From: Haloarcula japonica DSM 6131
Lineage (GTDB): Archaea; Halobacteriota; Halobacteria; Halobacteriales; Haloarculaceae
NCBI RefSeq assembly: GCF_000336635.1
Contig: NZ_AOLY01000037.1
Location: forward strand, 377,199 to 441,198
Direction: 5' to 3'
Length of the DNA stretch: 64,000 nt
Notes under the pieces: model-generated
Told to the model about the DNA's origin: nothing
What the model saw: the letters and a program-made list of their open reading frames with translations, nothing else
Databases searched by the model: none
Part shown: positions 51,202 through 59,760 of the stretch, piece by piece
How positions within the stretch are numbered: position 1 is the stretch's first letter
How the letters are laid out: each line of letters opens with the position of its first letter
Translations under genes and position numbers: made by a program

Positions 51202-52523
51202 GCGAGGAGTTCCTCCCGCAGGAACTTCCCGCCGAGGCCGGCCATGGCGAGGCCGAGCGCGACGGCAAAAGCCAGCACGAACCCGGAGAGCGGACCGACA
51301 CCGCCGCCGAGTTGCTCGACGACGAAGTTCGCGGCCAGCCCGCCCGAAACGGCGATGAGTACCAGCCCGCCGACGTTAGCTAGCGGTGAGTTCGATTCAG
51401 GGACTGCGTCAGAGTTCAGGAGATAGAGGACGAGGGCGATGACGAAGGGCGTGCCGACGGTACCGAGTGCGAGCACGAGGACGAGCTGGCCGAGCACGTT
51501 CCCGCCGATGAACGCGCCCGGCGCAGACAGCAGCGCGACGGCGACGAGCAGGCCGCGGTAGCGGCTATCCTCAATAGTGGTGCCCCAGCCGAGTTTGTCG
51601 GCCAGCAGGAACGCCGGGACGATGGTGTTACCGCCGAGCGACGACACGGCAGCGCCCCACAGGCCGAGCAGGAACAGCCAGCGGGCGCTGTCGCCGACCA
51701 GCGGACCAAGGGCTTCCGCAGCGCCGACCGTCGTCAGGTCGCCGGAGGTGAGGACGCTCGCCGTCACCAGGAAGATGGCGAGGCTGTAGACGCCGAAAGC
51801 CACCAGCATCGACGCTCCGACGTCGACTGTCGCGAGGTCGTAGTCTTCGCGGGTCCAGCCGCGTGCCCGCATCGTGTAGGAGTGCATCGTGATGAGCGTG
51901 ATGTGGACCGCCCCGCCGAGGATGCCGGCCGCGACCAGCGCGCTCCCGGACGGGACGGACGGGATCAGGCCGGTCACCGCCGCGCCGGCGTCGATGGGCA
52001 CGACGAACAGGCTGGCGACGAACGCGACGACGACCAGCAGGACGAGGACTTTCGCGGCCAGTTCGAGGAACCGGTAGCCCCCGCCCGCCAGGCCCGCTGC
52101 GAGGATGAGCGCCCAGACGACGCCCCAGATGTGGGCGTCAATACCGGTTACCGTCGCCGAAACCGTGGCGACAGTCTTCATAATGACCAACTGTGCCACG
52201 CCGGCAGCGAGTACCGCGTCGCCGACAAGCAACCACGCCCACGTTTCACCGAGGTTGTCCTCGACAACGGCGACGATACCCCGTTCGGTCAGCAGTCCCA
52301 ACCGCATCGCGAGATACTGCGCCAGCGCCCCCGCCCCCGCGGAGAGGACGACGACCCACAGGAGGCTGTAGCCGAACGCACCGCCAGCGGTAACGAGGCT
52401 GGCGATCGTCGCCGGGCCGGCGGCGATTGCGCCGGCAATCCAGGACGGCCCCATCGCCTCGACGTAGTCACCGATTGCATCCCTGCTCACAGTAGAACTA
52501 TCGACGGTTTCGGTCGAACTCAT
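51198..52523 (-). CDS. NRAMP-like transporter with non-canonical metal-site motifs
   Basis: 441 residues, 11 or so membrane helices with the LeuT-type inverted repeat. Helix 1 reads GPSWIAGAIAAGPATIASLV; classical NRAMP manganese/iron carriers have DPGN where this has GPAT. Helix 6 reads HITLITMHSYTMRARGW, where the classical motif contains Met-Pro-His. Loss of Asp and Asn at the metal site suggests another ion or a non-metal substrate, as seen in divergent NRAMP branches. ATG 52523 is preferred over 52565. The next gene (P-loop NTPase) overlaps its end. Confidence 0.82.
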   Translation of the reverse strand: MSSTETVDSSTVSRDAIGDYVEAMGPSWIAGAIAAGPATIASLVTAGGAFGYSLLWVVVLSAGAGALAQYLAMRLGLLTERGIVAVVEDNLGETWAWLLVGDAVLAAGVAQLVIMKTVATVSATVTGIDAHIWGVVWALILAAGLAGGGYRFLELAAKVLVLLVVVAFVASLFVVPIDAGAAVTGLIPSVPSGSALVAAGILGGAVHITLITMHSYTMRARGWTREDYDLATVDVGASMLVAFGVYSLAIFLVTASVLTSGDLTTVGAAEALGPLVGDSARWLFLLGLWGAAVSSLGGNTIVPAFLLADKLGWGTTIEDSRYRGLLVAVALLSAPGAFIGGNVLGQLVLVLALGTVGTPFVIALVLYLLNSDAVPESNSPLANVGGLVLIAVSGGLAANFVVEQLGGGVGPLSGFVLAFAVALGLAMAGLGGKFLREELLA

Positions 52524-52691
52524 ACCTCCGGCTTGGGTGATGCCCCCTGAAAATACTGCCGACATATCGTTCGGTGGTATTCTGCGGTAATTCGGCTGTA
52601 GTACTGCGATTGTTCGGAAACGGTAACGCTAGCTGAATTGGCACAGTATCCGCTCACGGAGCGGACCGCTACCGCAGACGACAGAGCCGCC

Positions 52692-53414
52692 TCAGAGTTC
52701 GACGATCCCGAGGTCCGATTCCAGTTCGTCGACGTGGTCGTTGTACGCGTCGACGAAATCCGCGAACTGTGGGGCGTACTCGCGGATGTCGGCGGCTGAC
52801 GGGGGTTCGTACTGCGAGAGGAGGTAGAGCCCGTTGCTGCCGCCGACGCGGAGATACGACGCGCCGTCGGTGTCCCACTTCAGTTCCCAGCGGGTGCCCT
52901 GGATTCGGCTGGTGAACGTGCCGTAGTCGCCGCCCTCGTAGCGCTGGAGTTCCCGCGCGATCTGGTCACAGATTTCGCGGATCCGACCGAGGACGCGGTC
53001 GCGTTCGGCCACGACACCGTCGGTGGTGGCGATTTCCGGGAACTCAGTCGACACGTCGTCGAGCACGCCGTCGAGGGACGCGACGTAGTTGTTGAACCCC
53101 TCGACGAAGGCGTCGTAGTCGGCGAGCGCGGCGGCCAGCGGCTCCGGCTCCGGTGGCTGTTTCGTCGAGATGACGTACGTGTCCGAGCCACGCGACGGCG
53201 AGAACCGGAGGTACTCCAGGTCGCCGCCCTCGTACTTCACCGTCCACTCGCCGCGGTCGGTCTCGATATCCGCCTGCCCGTAGTCGCCGCCCTCCAGCCG
53301 GGCGAGCTGGTAGGCGACCTGTCCGGCGTGGTCCCGGACCGCCGCGACCAGTTCGTCACGCTGCTGTGCAACGGCCGTTGCGTCGGCAGGGTCCACCGGT
53401 GGCCACTCTGTCAC
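52692..53414 (-). CDS. Uncharacterized protein made of two tandem copies of one domain
   Basis: 240 residues from GTG 53414. Two halves align: residues about 18-118 and 135-232. Shared landmarks are ARLEGGDYGQADIET against LQRYEGGDYGTFTSRI, GEWTVKYEGG against TRWELKWDTD, YLRFSPSRGSDTYVISTKQP against YLRVGGSNGLYLLSQYEP, and YDAFVEGFNNYVASLDG against FADFVDAYNDHVDELES. Each copy is helix, beta-sheet, helix. No membrane segment, no catalytic motif. No family recognized; the internal duplication suggests a pseudo-dimer that may bind a ligand or partner. Confidence 0.78.
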   Translation of the reverse strand: MTEWPPVDPADATAVAQQRDELVAAVRDHAGQVAYQLARLEGGDYGQADIETDRGEWTVKYEGGDLEYLRFSPSRGSDTYVISTKQPPEPEPLAAALADYDAFVEGFNNYVASLDGVLDDVSTEFPEIATTDGVVAERDRVLGRIREICDQIARELQRYEGGDYGTFTSRIQGTRWELKWDTDGASYLRVGGSNGLYLLSQYEPPSAADIREYAPQFADFVDAYNDHVDELESDLGIVEL

Positions 53415-53456
53415 AGTAGACGGAAGCGACGGGACGGCAATAACAGGCTCGGTCGG

Positions 53457-54569
53457 CTACTCGGACTCCAGTAGCGCGTCGTCACCGTGGCGCTCGCGGA
53501 GCGACTCGAAGTACTCGCGCTGCTCGTCGATGTTCGGCGTCGACTCGGCGTACACGTCGGCAAAGAGGTCCGTCGGGTCGGCAGCGTGGGCCTCCGCGTT
53601 GTCGATAATCTCGCCGAGGCGTTCGTCGATGGTATCGTCCATCACCTCGATTTTCCTGTCGTCCAGCAGATTGCAGTTTCTGAGGAACGACTCCATCCGG
53701 TCCAGTGGGTCGCGTTCACGCCACTCCTCGACCTCTGCGTCGTCACGGTACACGTCCGGGTCGTCGGCGGTCGTGTGCGCGCCGAAGCGGTACTGCACCG
53801 CCTCGACGAAGATGGGTTCCTGCGCTTCGCCGTTTGCTCCTACGGCCCGCTCCCTGGCGGCCTCGGTGACCGTGTAGGTCGCCAAGGGGTCCATCCCGTC
53901 GACCTGCACGCCGTCGAAGCCGTACGCGTCAGCTTTCTGTGCCAGCGTCTGGCTGGCGGTCTGGCGCTCCCGCGGGACGGAGATGGCCCACTGGTTGTTG
54001 TTGCAGAAAAACACCGTCGGCGTCTCGAACACGCCGGCGAAGTTCATCGCTTCGTGGAAGTCCCCCTCGCTGGTAGCTCCGTCGCCGAAGTGGACGACGC
54101 CTGCCCGGTCGTCGCCTTTTTTCTTTGCCGCCCACGACCACCCGACTGCGTGGGGGAGATGCGCGCCGATGGAGATGTTCAGCGGGAACACGTTCACGTC
54201 GCCGATGGCGGCGTTGCCCGCTTCGTGGCCCATCCAGTAGAGGACGTACTCCCAGGGGAGCCCGCGGGCGACGAGTGCACCATGTTCCCGGTACTGATAG
54301 AAGATAGTATCCTCGTCGGCCAGCGCGTACGTCGACCCGATCTGCGACCCTTCCTGGCCGGCGAGCGAGGAGTAGGTCCCAAGCCGGCCCTGCCGCTGGA
54401 GGCTAATCATCCGCTCGTCGAATCTGCGGGCAAAGCGCATATCGCGGTACATCGATACCAGCGCCTCGTCGCCGATATCGGGAATGAGATCGGGGTCAAC
54501 GATCTCGCCGTCGGCGTCCAGCGCCTGCACCTGGTCGTCGTACGCCCTGTCGAGCACGTCGTTGGCCAT
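53457..54569 (-). CDS. 2-Oxoacid dehydrogenase E1 component, alpha subunit
   Basis: 370 residues, thiamine pyrophosphate-dependent. Seen: the TPP/Mg motif GDGATSEGDFHEAMNFAG with NNNQW closing it (GDG-x-NN), REHGALVARGLPWEYVLYW, and the phosphorylation-loop-like RFGAHTTADDPDVYRDD. It would decarboxylate pyruvate or a branched-chain 2-oxoacid together with a beta subunit, E2 and E3. None of those genes is adjacent, so this is a lone alpha subunit here; partners must be elsewhere. The thiamine-type importer begins 0.86 kb away. Start ATG 54569. Confidence 0.9.
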   Translation of the reverse strand: MANDVLDRAYDDQVQALDADGEIVDPDLIPDIGDEALVSMYRDMRFARRFDERMISLQRQGRLGTYSSLAGQEGSQIGSTYALADEDTIFYQYREHGALVARGLPWEYVLYWMGHEAGNAAIGDVNVFPLNISIGAHLPHAVGWSWAAKKKGDDRAGVVHFGDGATSEGDFHEAMNFAGVFETPTVFFCNNNQWAISVPRERQTASQTLAQKADAYGFDGVQVDGMDPLATYTVTEAARERAVGANGEAQEPIFVEAVQYRFGAHTTADDPDVYRDDAEVEEWRERDPLDRMESFLRNCNLLDDRKIEVMDDTIDERLGEIIDNAEAHAADPTDLFADVYAESTPNIDEQREYFESLRERHGDDALLESE

Positions 54570-54621
54570 GTCGTATCACCACACTCGAAGCGGACGAGCA
54601 AAAAGCTGTGTCCGGTTCTGT

Positions 54622-55278
54622 TCAGCCCAGCCACTCCAGGACACGCCGGCGAGCGTCGGCCTGGTCGTCGGGCATCACTTCGAGGACGACGGCCCCGTCG
54701 AAGTGGGCGTCGAGAACGTCGGCGGTCCCTTCGAGCGGGACGTCGCCGTCACCGAACGCCAGCCCGTCTTCCAGTGAGGTGCTGTCAGCGAAGTGCACGA
54801 CCTGAATCCGGTCGCCGTACTCCCGAAGCAGCCCCGACAGCGCGTCGAGATACGCCGGTTCGGCCATGTACAGGTGGGCGGTATCGAGAACGAGGTCGTG
54901 GCCGCGACCCAGCACGAGATTCTGAAGCGAATGGACGCTCATGCCGGGGTTATTCTCGTACCCGTACGGCGCGGTGAAGCCGTAGGCGTCCAACTGTGGC
55001 GTGTGCGTGTTCTGGGCGTACTGGCTGTGGACCACCAAATAGGCGTCGAGCCGGTCTGCCAAGGCGTCGCTCCGCTGAAACGGCTCGGGGTCGTCCGGGC
55101 GGGCGTGAAGGGTGTGGACCGACAGCGCCGTGACTGGGGAGCGTTCAACCGTCTCGGCCGTCGCCTCCACGCTATCGAGGTCCGAGGGCCGCAAATAGAG
55201 TTCGACGCTGTCGAACCCCCGGTCGGCTGCCCCGGCGAGGGCATCCGGGGACGGCGGGCATTTGCCGACGAGATTCAT
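54622..55278 (-). CDS. TIM-barrel sugar phosphate isomerase/endonuclease IV-like protein
   Basis: 218 residues of the AP-endonuclease-2/xylose-isomerase-like barrel: FDSVELYLRPSDL, VTALSVHTLHARPDD, YLVVHSQYAQ, LVLDTAHLYMAEPAY, IQVVHFADSTSLEDG and a closing AVVLEVMPDD. The His, Asp and Glu at strand ends could bind a divalent metal. Length is short for endonuclease IV and fits sugar isomerase or epimerase relatives. ATG 55278 is used; the longer frame upstream is Arg/Ser-rich and overlaps the thiB promoter. Divergent from the ABC importer, 146 bases apart. Confidence 0.8.
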   Translation of the reverse strand: MNLVGKCPPSPDALAGAADRGFDSVELYLRPSDLDSVEATAETVERSPVTALSVHTLHARPDDPEPFQRSDALADRLDAYLVVHSQYAQNTHTPQLDAYGFTAPYGYENNPGMSVHSLQNLVLGRGHDLVLDTAHLYMAEPAYLDALSGLLREYGDRIQVVHFADSTSLEDGLAFGDGDVPLEGTADVLDAHFDGAVVLEVMPDDQADARRRVLEWLG

Positions 55279-55424
55279 GTATCGGTTCTCGGGACAGCCG
55301 GTCGTAAAACCATGCCGTTCACGAGACGGAGCGTGCCAGCAGACCATTACAGAGCGAACGGCGGCCGAGAGTTGAATATTCAGGAACAGCGGGGTTAAGT
55401 ACCACTGGGTGTGACCACGGAGTA

Positions 55425-56549
55425 ATGGATAGACGTTCGTTCCTGACAGCGGCCGGTGCGACGGTGTCCGTCTCGTTCGCGGGCTGTGCCGGACTGGGCG
55501 GCAGCGACGAGTCGAGCACCGAGGGGTCGAGCACGGACGAGTCGACTGCGAGCGGGACGAGCACCGGCGACGCCGGCGGTGCCGAGGAGACGCTCGTCGT
55601 CGGGACCTACAGCGCATTCATCGATTCGCCGTCGACGAGTCCCGGTGCGTGGGTGAAACAGCGCTTCGAGGAGGAGTTCGACGCCCGGCTCGTCTGGCAG
55701 ACGCCGAGCAACGAGCTCAACCACTACGTCGAGCGCCGAAACGCCGGCGTCGACATCGAGGCCGACATGTACCTCGGGCTGAACACCGATCACCTGGTCA
55801 CGGTTGACGAGAATCTCGACGACTCCCTGTTCGCCGAGGTCGGCGACGTGGCCGGTCAGGACGACATCAAGCCGGGTCTGCAGTTCGACCCCGACGGCCG
55901 GGCCATCCCCTACGACACCGGCTACATCAGCCTGGTGTTCGACGGGACGGCGACCACCGCGCCTGAGACCTTCGACGGGCTCCTCGCCGAGGAACACGCC
56001 GGCGACCTCATCACGCAGAACCCCGCCAGCTCCGCGACCGGGCGGGCGTTCCTGCTGCATACGATCAAGCAGTTCGGTCCCGACGGCTACCTGGACTACT
56101 GGAGCGACCTGCAAGACAACGATGTTCGGGTGCTGGGCTCCTGGAGCGACGCCTACAGCGCGTGGTCGAGCGGCGAAGCGCCGATGGTCGTTTCCTACTC
56201 CACCGATCAGGTGTTCGCCGACCAGAACGATGCCAACATGGAGGAACACCAGATTCGGTTCCTGAACGACCAGGGCTACGCCAACCCGGAGGGGATGGCC
56301 GTCTTCGAGGGCGCAGACACGCCCGACCTCGCCCGGGAGTTCATGGGATTCCTGCTGCGCCCGGAGGTTCAGGGCGAAATCGCCGTCCGGAACGTCCAGT
56401 TCCCGGCGACCGAGTCCGCCGAGCTGCCCGAGGACTACGCGGAACTGGCCCAAGAGCCCCCGGAACCGGTCACGTTCGGCTACGACGAGCTCAGGGGCTC
56501 CGTTTCGGGCTGGATATCCGACTGGGAGCGGCAGTTCGCCTCGAACTGA
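55425..56549 (+). CDS. thiB: Thiamine-type ABC transporter substrate-binding lipoprotein
   Basis: 374 residues. A short signal MDRRSFLTAAGATVSVSFAGC with lipobox Cys is followed by a Ser/Thr/Gly-rich tether (about 24-54) and a type II binding protein. Its landmarks follow ThiB: LVVGTYSAFIDSPSTSPG, DMYLGLNTDHL, AIPYDTGYISLVFD, GSWSDAYSAWSSGEAPMVVS and a C-terminal SGWISDWERQF. It would capture thiamine or a phosphate ester outside the cell and deliver it to the permease. First gene of a three-gene unit, 12 bases before the permease start. ACGGAGTA precedes the ATG closely. Confidence 0.88.
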   Translation: MDRRSFLTAAGATVSVSFAGCAGLGGSDESSTEGSSTDESTASGTSTGDAGGAEETLVVGTYSAFIDSPSTSPGAWVKQRFEEEFDARLVWQTPSNELNHYVERRNAGVDIEADMYLGLNTDHLVTVDENLDDSLFAEVGDVAGQDDIKPGLQFDPDGRAIPYDTGYISLVFDGTATTAPETFDGLLAEEHAGDLITQNPASSATGRAFLLHTIKQFGPDGYLDYWSDLQDNDVRVLGSWSDAYSAWSSGEAPMVVSYSTDQVFADQNDANMEEHQIRFLNDQGYANPEGMAVFEGADTPDLAREFMGFLLRPEVQGEIAVRNVQFPATESAELPEDYAELAQEPPEPVTFGYDELRGSVSGWISDWERQFASN

Positions 56550-56561
56550 CGACGACCGACT

Positions 56562-58418
56562 GTGGCCCGAGATTCCGACGGCGGTGCTGCTAAAGATCGC
56601 GGCGAAGTGTCGACAGCGACGGCGAGCAGCGCGAACCAAGAGCAACGGCGACGCATTCGCAACAGCGTCGAACGGCGGGCCATCGTCGGGCTCGCGGTCG
56701 CCACTATCGCGCTGTTGCTCGGCATCTTCTACTACCCGGTTGCGACGGTGTTCATCGACAGCGTTCTCGTGGAGGGTCGCTGGACCGGTCGAGTGTTCGT
56801 CTCGATCCTGCAGGACCCGTTCTACCTCGGCGAGCCGGCGCGGTTGCTCGCCGGCGAACCAGCAGGGGCAGTCATTGAGGCCTTCCTTTCGCCGGACCGG
56901 CGGCTAGGCGTCATCGGCTTCACGGCGTACCAGGCGGCGCTCTCGACAGTCGCCAGCGTCGCTCTGGGCCTGCCGGCGGCGTATCTGCTCGCTCGCTACG
57001 AGTTCCCCGGCCGGCGGACGCTCCGGTCGCTGACGATTCTCCCCTTCGTCCTGCCGTCGATAATGGTCGGTGTGGGCTTCGTCGCCACGTTCGGCCGGAA
57101 CGGGACGCTCAACGCCGTGCTCGGCGCGCTCGGTCTCGGACAGGTCGATCTCCTGTTCACGCTGGAAGCCGTCGTCATCGCCCACGCGTTCTACAACGCC
57201 CCGCTCGTCGCTCGGGTGACCACCGCCGCCTGGGAGTCCGTCGACGCCAGCGCGGTCGAGACGGCCCGGAGCCTCGGTGCGAGCCCGCTCCGGGCGTTCC
57301 GCGACGTCGTCGCTCCGCAACTCTACCCGTCGGTGCTGATGGGCGCGGCGCTGACCTTCGTGTTCACCTTCAGCACGTTCCCCATCGTCCTGGCGCTGGG
57401 CGGGTTCCAGCTTGCGACCGTCGAGGTGTTCGTCTACCGGCTCATCCGCGACCTGGAGTACGCCGAGGCGGCCGCGCTCGCGCTCATCGAGCTCGGCATC
57501 TCGCTGGGGCTGCTGTACGCGTATCTCCGGTACGAGGCCAAGCACACTGTCCAGTCACGGGGGATTCGCCCGCTCCCGCGGCGGCCGCTGAGGCCGCCGT
57601 CGCTCTCGGTCCGTGAACTGCTACCCAGAATGGGACTGACCGTCTACGCCGTCGTCGCGCTGGCGGTGTTCGTCGCACCGATTGCGAGCATGGTTCTCGC
57701 CAGCCTCAGCGGGCCGGAGGGGCTGACGCTGGCGAACTACCAGTTCCTCATCGACCGCCAGACGACCGGCGCGTCGTTCCAGGTCCAGCCCTGGGACGCG
57801 GTCCGGAACTCGCTGCTGTTCGGCGTCGCATCGCTGGCCGTCGCGCTCCCGATGGGCGTCGTCGTCGCTGTCCTCACGACTCGGGACTACCGCGGCCGGA
57901 AGGTCGTCGACGCGGTTGCGATGGCTCCACTGGCCGTGTCCGGCATCGTCGTCGGCCTCGGACTGCTTCGGGGCCTCGTCTTTGGCGTCGAGGTCGGCGG
58001 CTCGCGCATCGCCGTCGGCGGCGGTCTCGCCATCGTCGCCGCCCACGCCGTCGCCGGCTACCCCTTCGTCGTCCGCACCGTCGCGCCCGGCCTCGAAAGT
58101 ATCGACCACACGCTGGTCGAGTCCGCCCGCGCGCTCGGCGCGCCGCGGGCCAGAGCGCTGCTGGACATCGAGCTCCCGCTGGTCTGGCCGGCCGTCGTCG
58201 CCGGGGCCGCCTTCGCCTTCGCTATCTCCATCGGGGAGTTCTCGGCGACCGTCGTCCTCGCGTCGGGAACGAACCAGTTCACGATGCCCATTGCCATCGA
58301 GCGGTTCATCGGCCGCCGGCTCGGCCCCGCGACGGCGATGGGTGTCGTCCTGCTCGTGGTCACCAGCGCGAGCTTCCTGCTCATCGACCGGCTGGGAGGT
58401 GACGACGTTGGGTTCTAA
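56562..58418 (+). CDS. thiP: ABC transporter permease with two fused halves (ThiP-like)
   Basis: 618 residues from GTG 56562. Two homologous permease halves lie in one chain, each with about six helices and an EAA-type coupling loop: VETARSLGASPLRAFRDVVA in the first and VESARALGAPRARALLDIEL in the second. A hydrophilic N-terminus of about 40 residues precedes helix 1. Fused permeases of this kind are typical of ThiP and FbpB; the neighbouring ThiB-like binding protein favours thiamine. Its last codons overlap the ATPase start by 11 bases. Confidence 0.9.
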   Translation: MARDSDGGAAKDRGEVSTATASSANQEQRRRIRNSVERRAIVGLAVATIALLLGIFYYPVATVFIDSVLVEGRWTGRVFVSILQDPFYLGEPARLLAGEPAGAVIEAFLSPDRRLGVIGFTAYQAALSTVASVALGLPAAYLLARYEFPGRRTLRSLTILPFVLPSIMVGVGFVATFGRNGTLNAVLGALGLGQVDLLFTLEAVVIAHAFYNAPLVARVTTAAWESVDASAVETARSLGASPLRAFRDVVAPQLYPSVLMGAALTFVFTFSTFPIVLALGGFQLATVEVFVYRLIRDLEYAEAAALALIELGISLGLLYAYLRYEAKHTVQSRGIRPLPRRPLRPPSLSVRELLPRMGLTVYAVVALAVFVAPIASMVLASLSGPEGLTLANYQFLIDRQTTGASFQVQPWDAVRNSLLFGVASLAVALPMGVVVAVLTTRDYRGRKVVDAVAMAPLAVSGIVVGLGLLRGLVFGVEVGGSRIAVGGGLAIVAAHAVAGYPFVVRTVAPGLESIDHTLVESARALGAPRARALLDIELPLVWPAVVAGAAFAFAISIGEFSATVVLASGTNQFTMPIAIERFIGRRLGPATAMGVVLLVVTSASFLLIDRLGGDDVGF

Positions 58419-59559
58419 GGAACCGCCGTCAGACAGTCCAGCCGTGGACCGGACCAGCACGCCGGCGGTCGAACTCGATGGTGTCACCAGACGCTACGGC
58501 GAGACGACCGCTGTCGGGGACCTCTCGCTGTCGATTCAGGACGGCGAGTTCTTCACGCTGGTCGGCCCCTCGGGCTGCGGGAAGACAACGACGCTCCGGC
58601 TCATCGCGGGCTTCGAAGACCCCACGCAGGGGGGAATCCGGTTCGGCGGCGAGTCCGTCACCGGCGTCCCGCCGGAGGACCGCGACGTGGGCGTCGTCTT
58701 CCAGAACTACGCCCTGTTCCCGCACATGTCCGTTGGGGAGAACGTCGGCTACGGACTCTCGTTCACTGACCCACCGGGCGGCGGCAGCGACGAGGCGCGG
58801 GTGCGGGAACTGCTGGAGCTTGTGGACCTCGGCGAGATGGCCGACCGGGACCCCGACACGCTCTCGGGCGGCCAGCAGCAGCGGGTGGCGATGGCCCGTG
58901 CGCTGGCCCCCGGCCCTGACGTGCTCCTCCTCGACGAGCCGATGAGCGCGCTGGATGCGAAGCTCAGGGAGCGCCTCCGCGTGCAGGTCCGCGAGATTCA
59001 GCAGGAACTGGGCATTACGACGATTTACGTCACCCACGATCAGGAGGAGGCGCTGGCCGTGTCCGACCACGTGGCGGTCATGCACGACGGAACGCCAGAA
59101 CAGGTCGCGCCACCGCGGACAATCTATCGCGAGCCGGCGACTGAGTTCGTCGCCACCTTCGTCGGCGACAACAACGTTCTCAGTGGCGAGGTGACGGCGG
59201 TACGGTCGACCGATGACGCTGACGACAACGGCGATGGGAGTGAACAATCCATCGCGGACGTGACGGTCGACGATGCGACGTTCTCAGTTGCCCTGAACGG
59301 CGACAGCGACCCGACCGCGGCTGTCTCGTCCGGAGACCGGCTCACGTTCTGCGTTCGGCCGGAACGGCTCGCTGTCGACGCCGACCGAAACGCACTGACG
59401 GCGACGGTCACGAGCGCAGAGTTCCTCGGAGAGACGACGCGCGTTCACCTCGACTGGGAGGGGCGTGAACTCCTGCTACGAACCGAAGACCCACCGACCG
59501 GGACCGTGACAGTCGGCTTTGCCCCGACGGACGCACACATTGTCGACAGACAGCCGTAA
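58408..59559 (+). CDS. thiQ: ABC transporter ATP-binding protein (ThiQ/PotA-like)
   Basis: 383 residues. Walker A GPSGCGKTTT, Q-loop VVFQNYALFPHMSVGE, signature LSGGQQQRVAMARAL, Walker B DVLLLDEPMSALDA and switch His in VTHDQEEAL, then a TOBE-like C-terminal domain (about 245-383). The start is TTG 58408, inside the permease gene. A full Shine-Dalgarno GGAGGTGA at 58395-58402 sits five bases before it, and no ATG or GTG nearby fits. It powers the import through the preceding permease. The C-terminal domain is longer than in E. coli ThiQ, more like PotA/FbpC, so an iron or polyamine system is the alternative. Confidence 0.9.
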   Translation: MGSKEPPSDSPAVDRTSTPAVELDGVTRRYGETTAVGDLSLSIQDGEFFTLVGPSGCGKTTTLRLIAGFEDPTQGGIRFGGESVTGVPPEDRDVGVVFQNYALFPHMSVGENVGYGLSFTDPPGGGSDEARVRELLELVDLGEMADRDPDTLSGGQQQRVAMARALAPGPDVLLLDEPMSALDAKLRERLRVQVREIQQELGITTIYVTHDQEEALAVSDHVAVMHDGTPEQVAPPRTIYREPATEFVATFVGDNNVLSGEVTAVRSTDDADDNGDGSEQSIADVTVDDATFSVALNGDSDPTAAVSSGDRLTFCVRPERLAVDADRNALTATVTSAEFLGETTRVHLDWEGRELLLRTEDPPTGTVTVGFAPTDAHIVDRQP

Positions 59560-59617
59560 GCTACCAATCCCCACGTCGACACTGGAATGGTGTCTGTTTT
59601 AACCGACCTGTGGTTAT

Positions 59618-59630
59618 CGCCGATATAATA
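59618..59630 (+). promoter_or_regulatory. TATA-like box upstream of the second nhaC-like gene
   Basis: CGATATAATATGA at 59618-59630. Transcription would start near 59650, leaving a leader of about 110 bases before ATG 59761, long for haloarchaea. An out-of-frame ATG at 59721 opens a short frame that overlaps the gene start. Confidence 0.35.
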
Positions 59631-59760
59631 TGACACGCGGTGCCGTCGCAAGTGATCGAAACGGGCGTATCGGAGCGTGTCGACAGGGTCAGCGGGAATC
59701 AGCGTTTCTAGACCAAGGCCATGCCGGAGTCCGGCTGGATAGGCGCGACGGGGGACGGTG

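Noticed and set aside
55279-55424. TPP riboswitch upstream of the thiamine-type importer
   Set aside because: The conserved CUGAGA and the GGGUAAUGCC-like core are not present; the gap is short and holds only promoter-like sequence.
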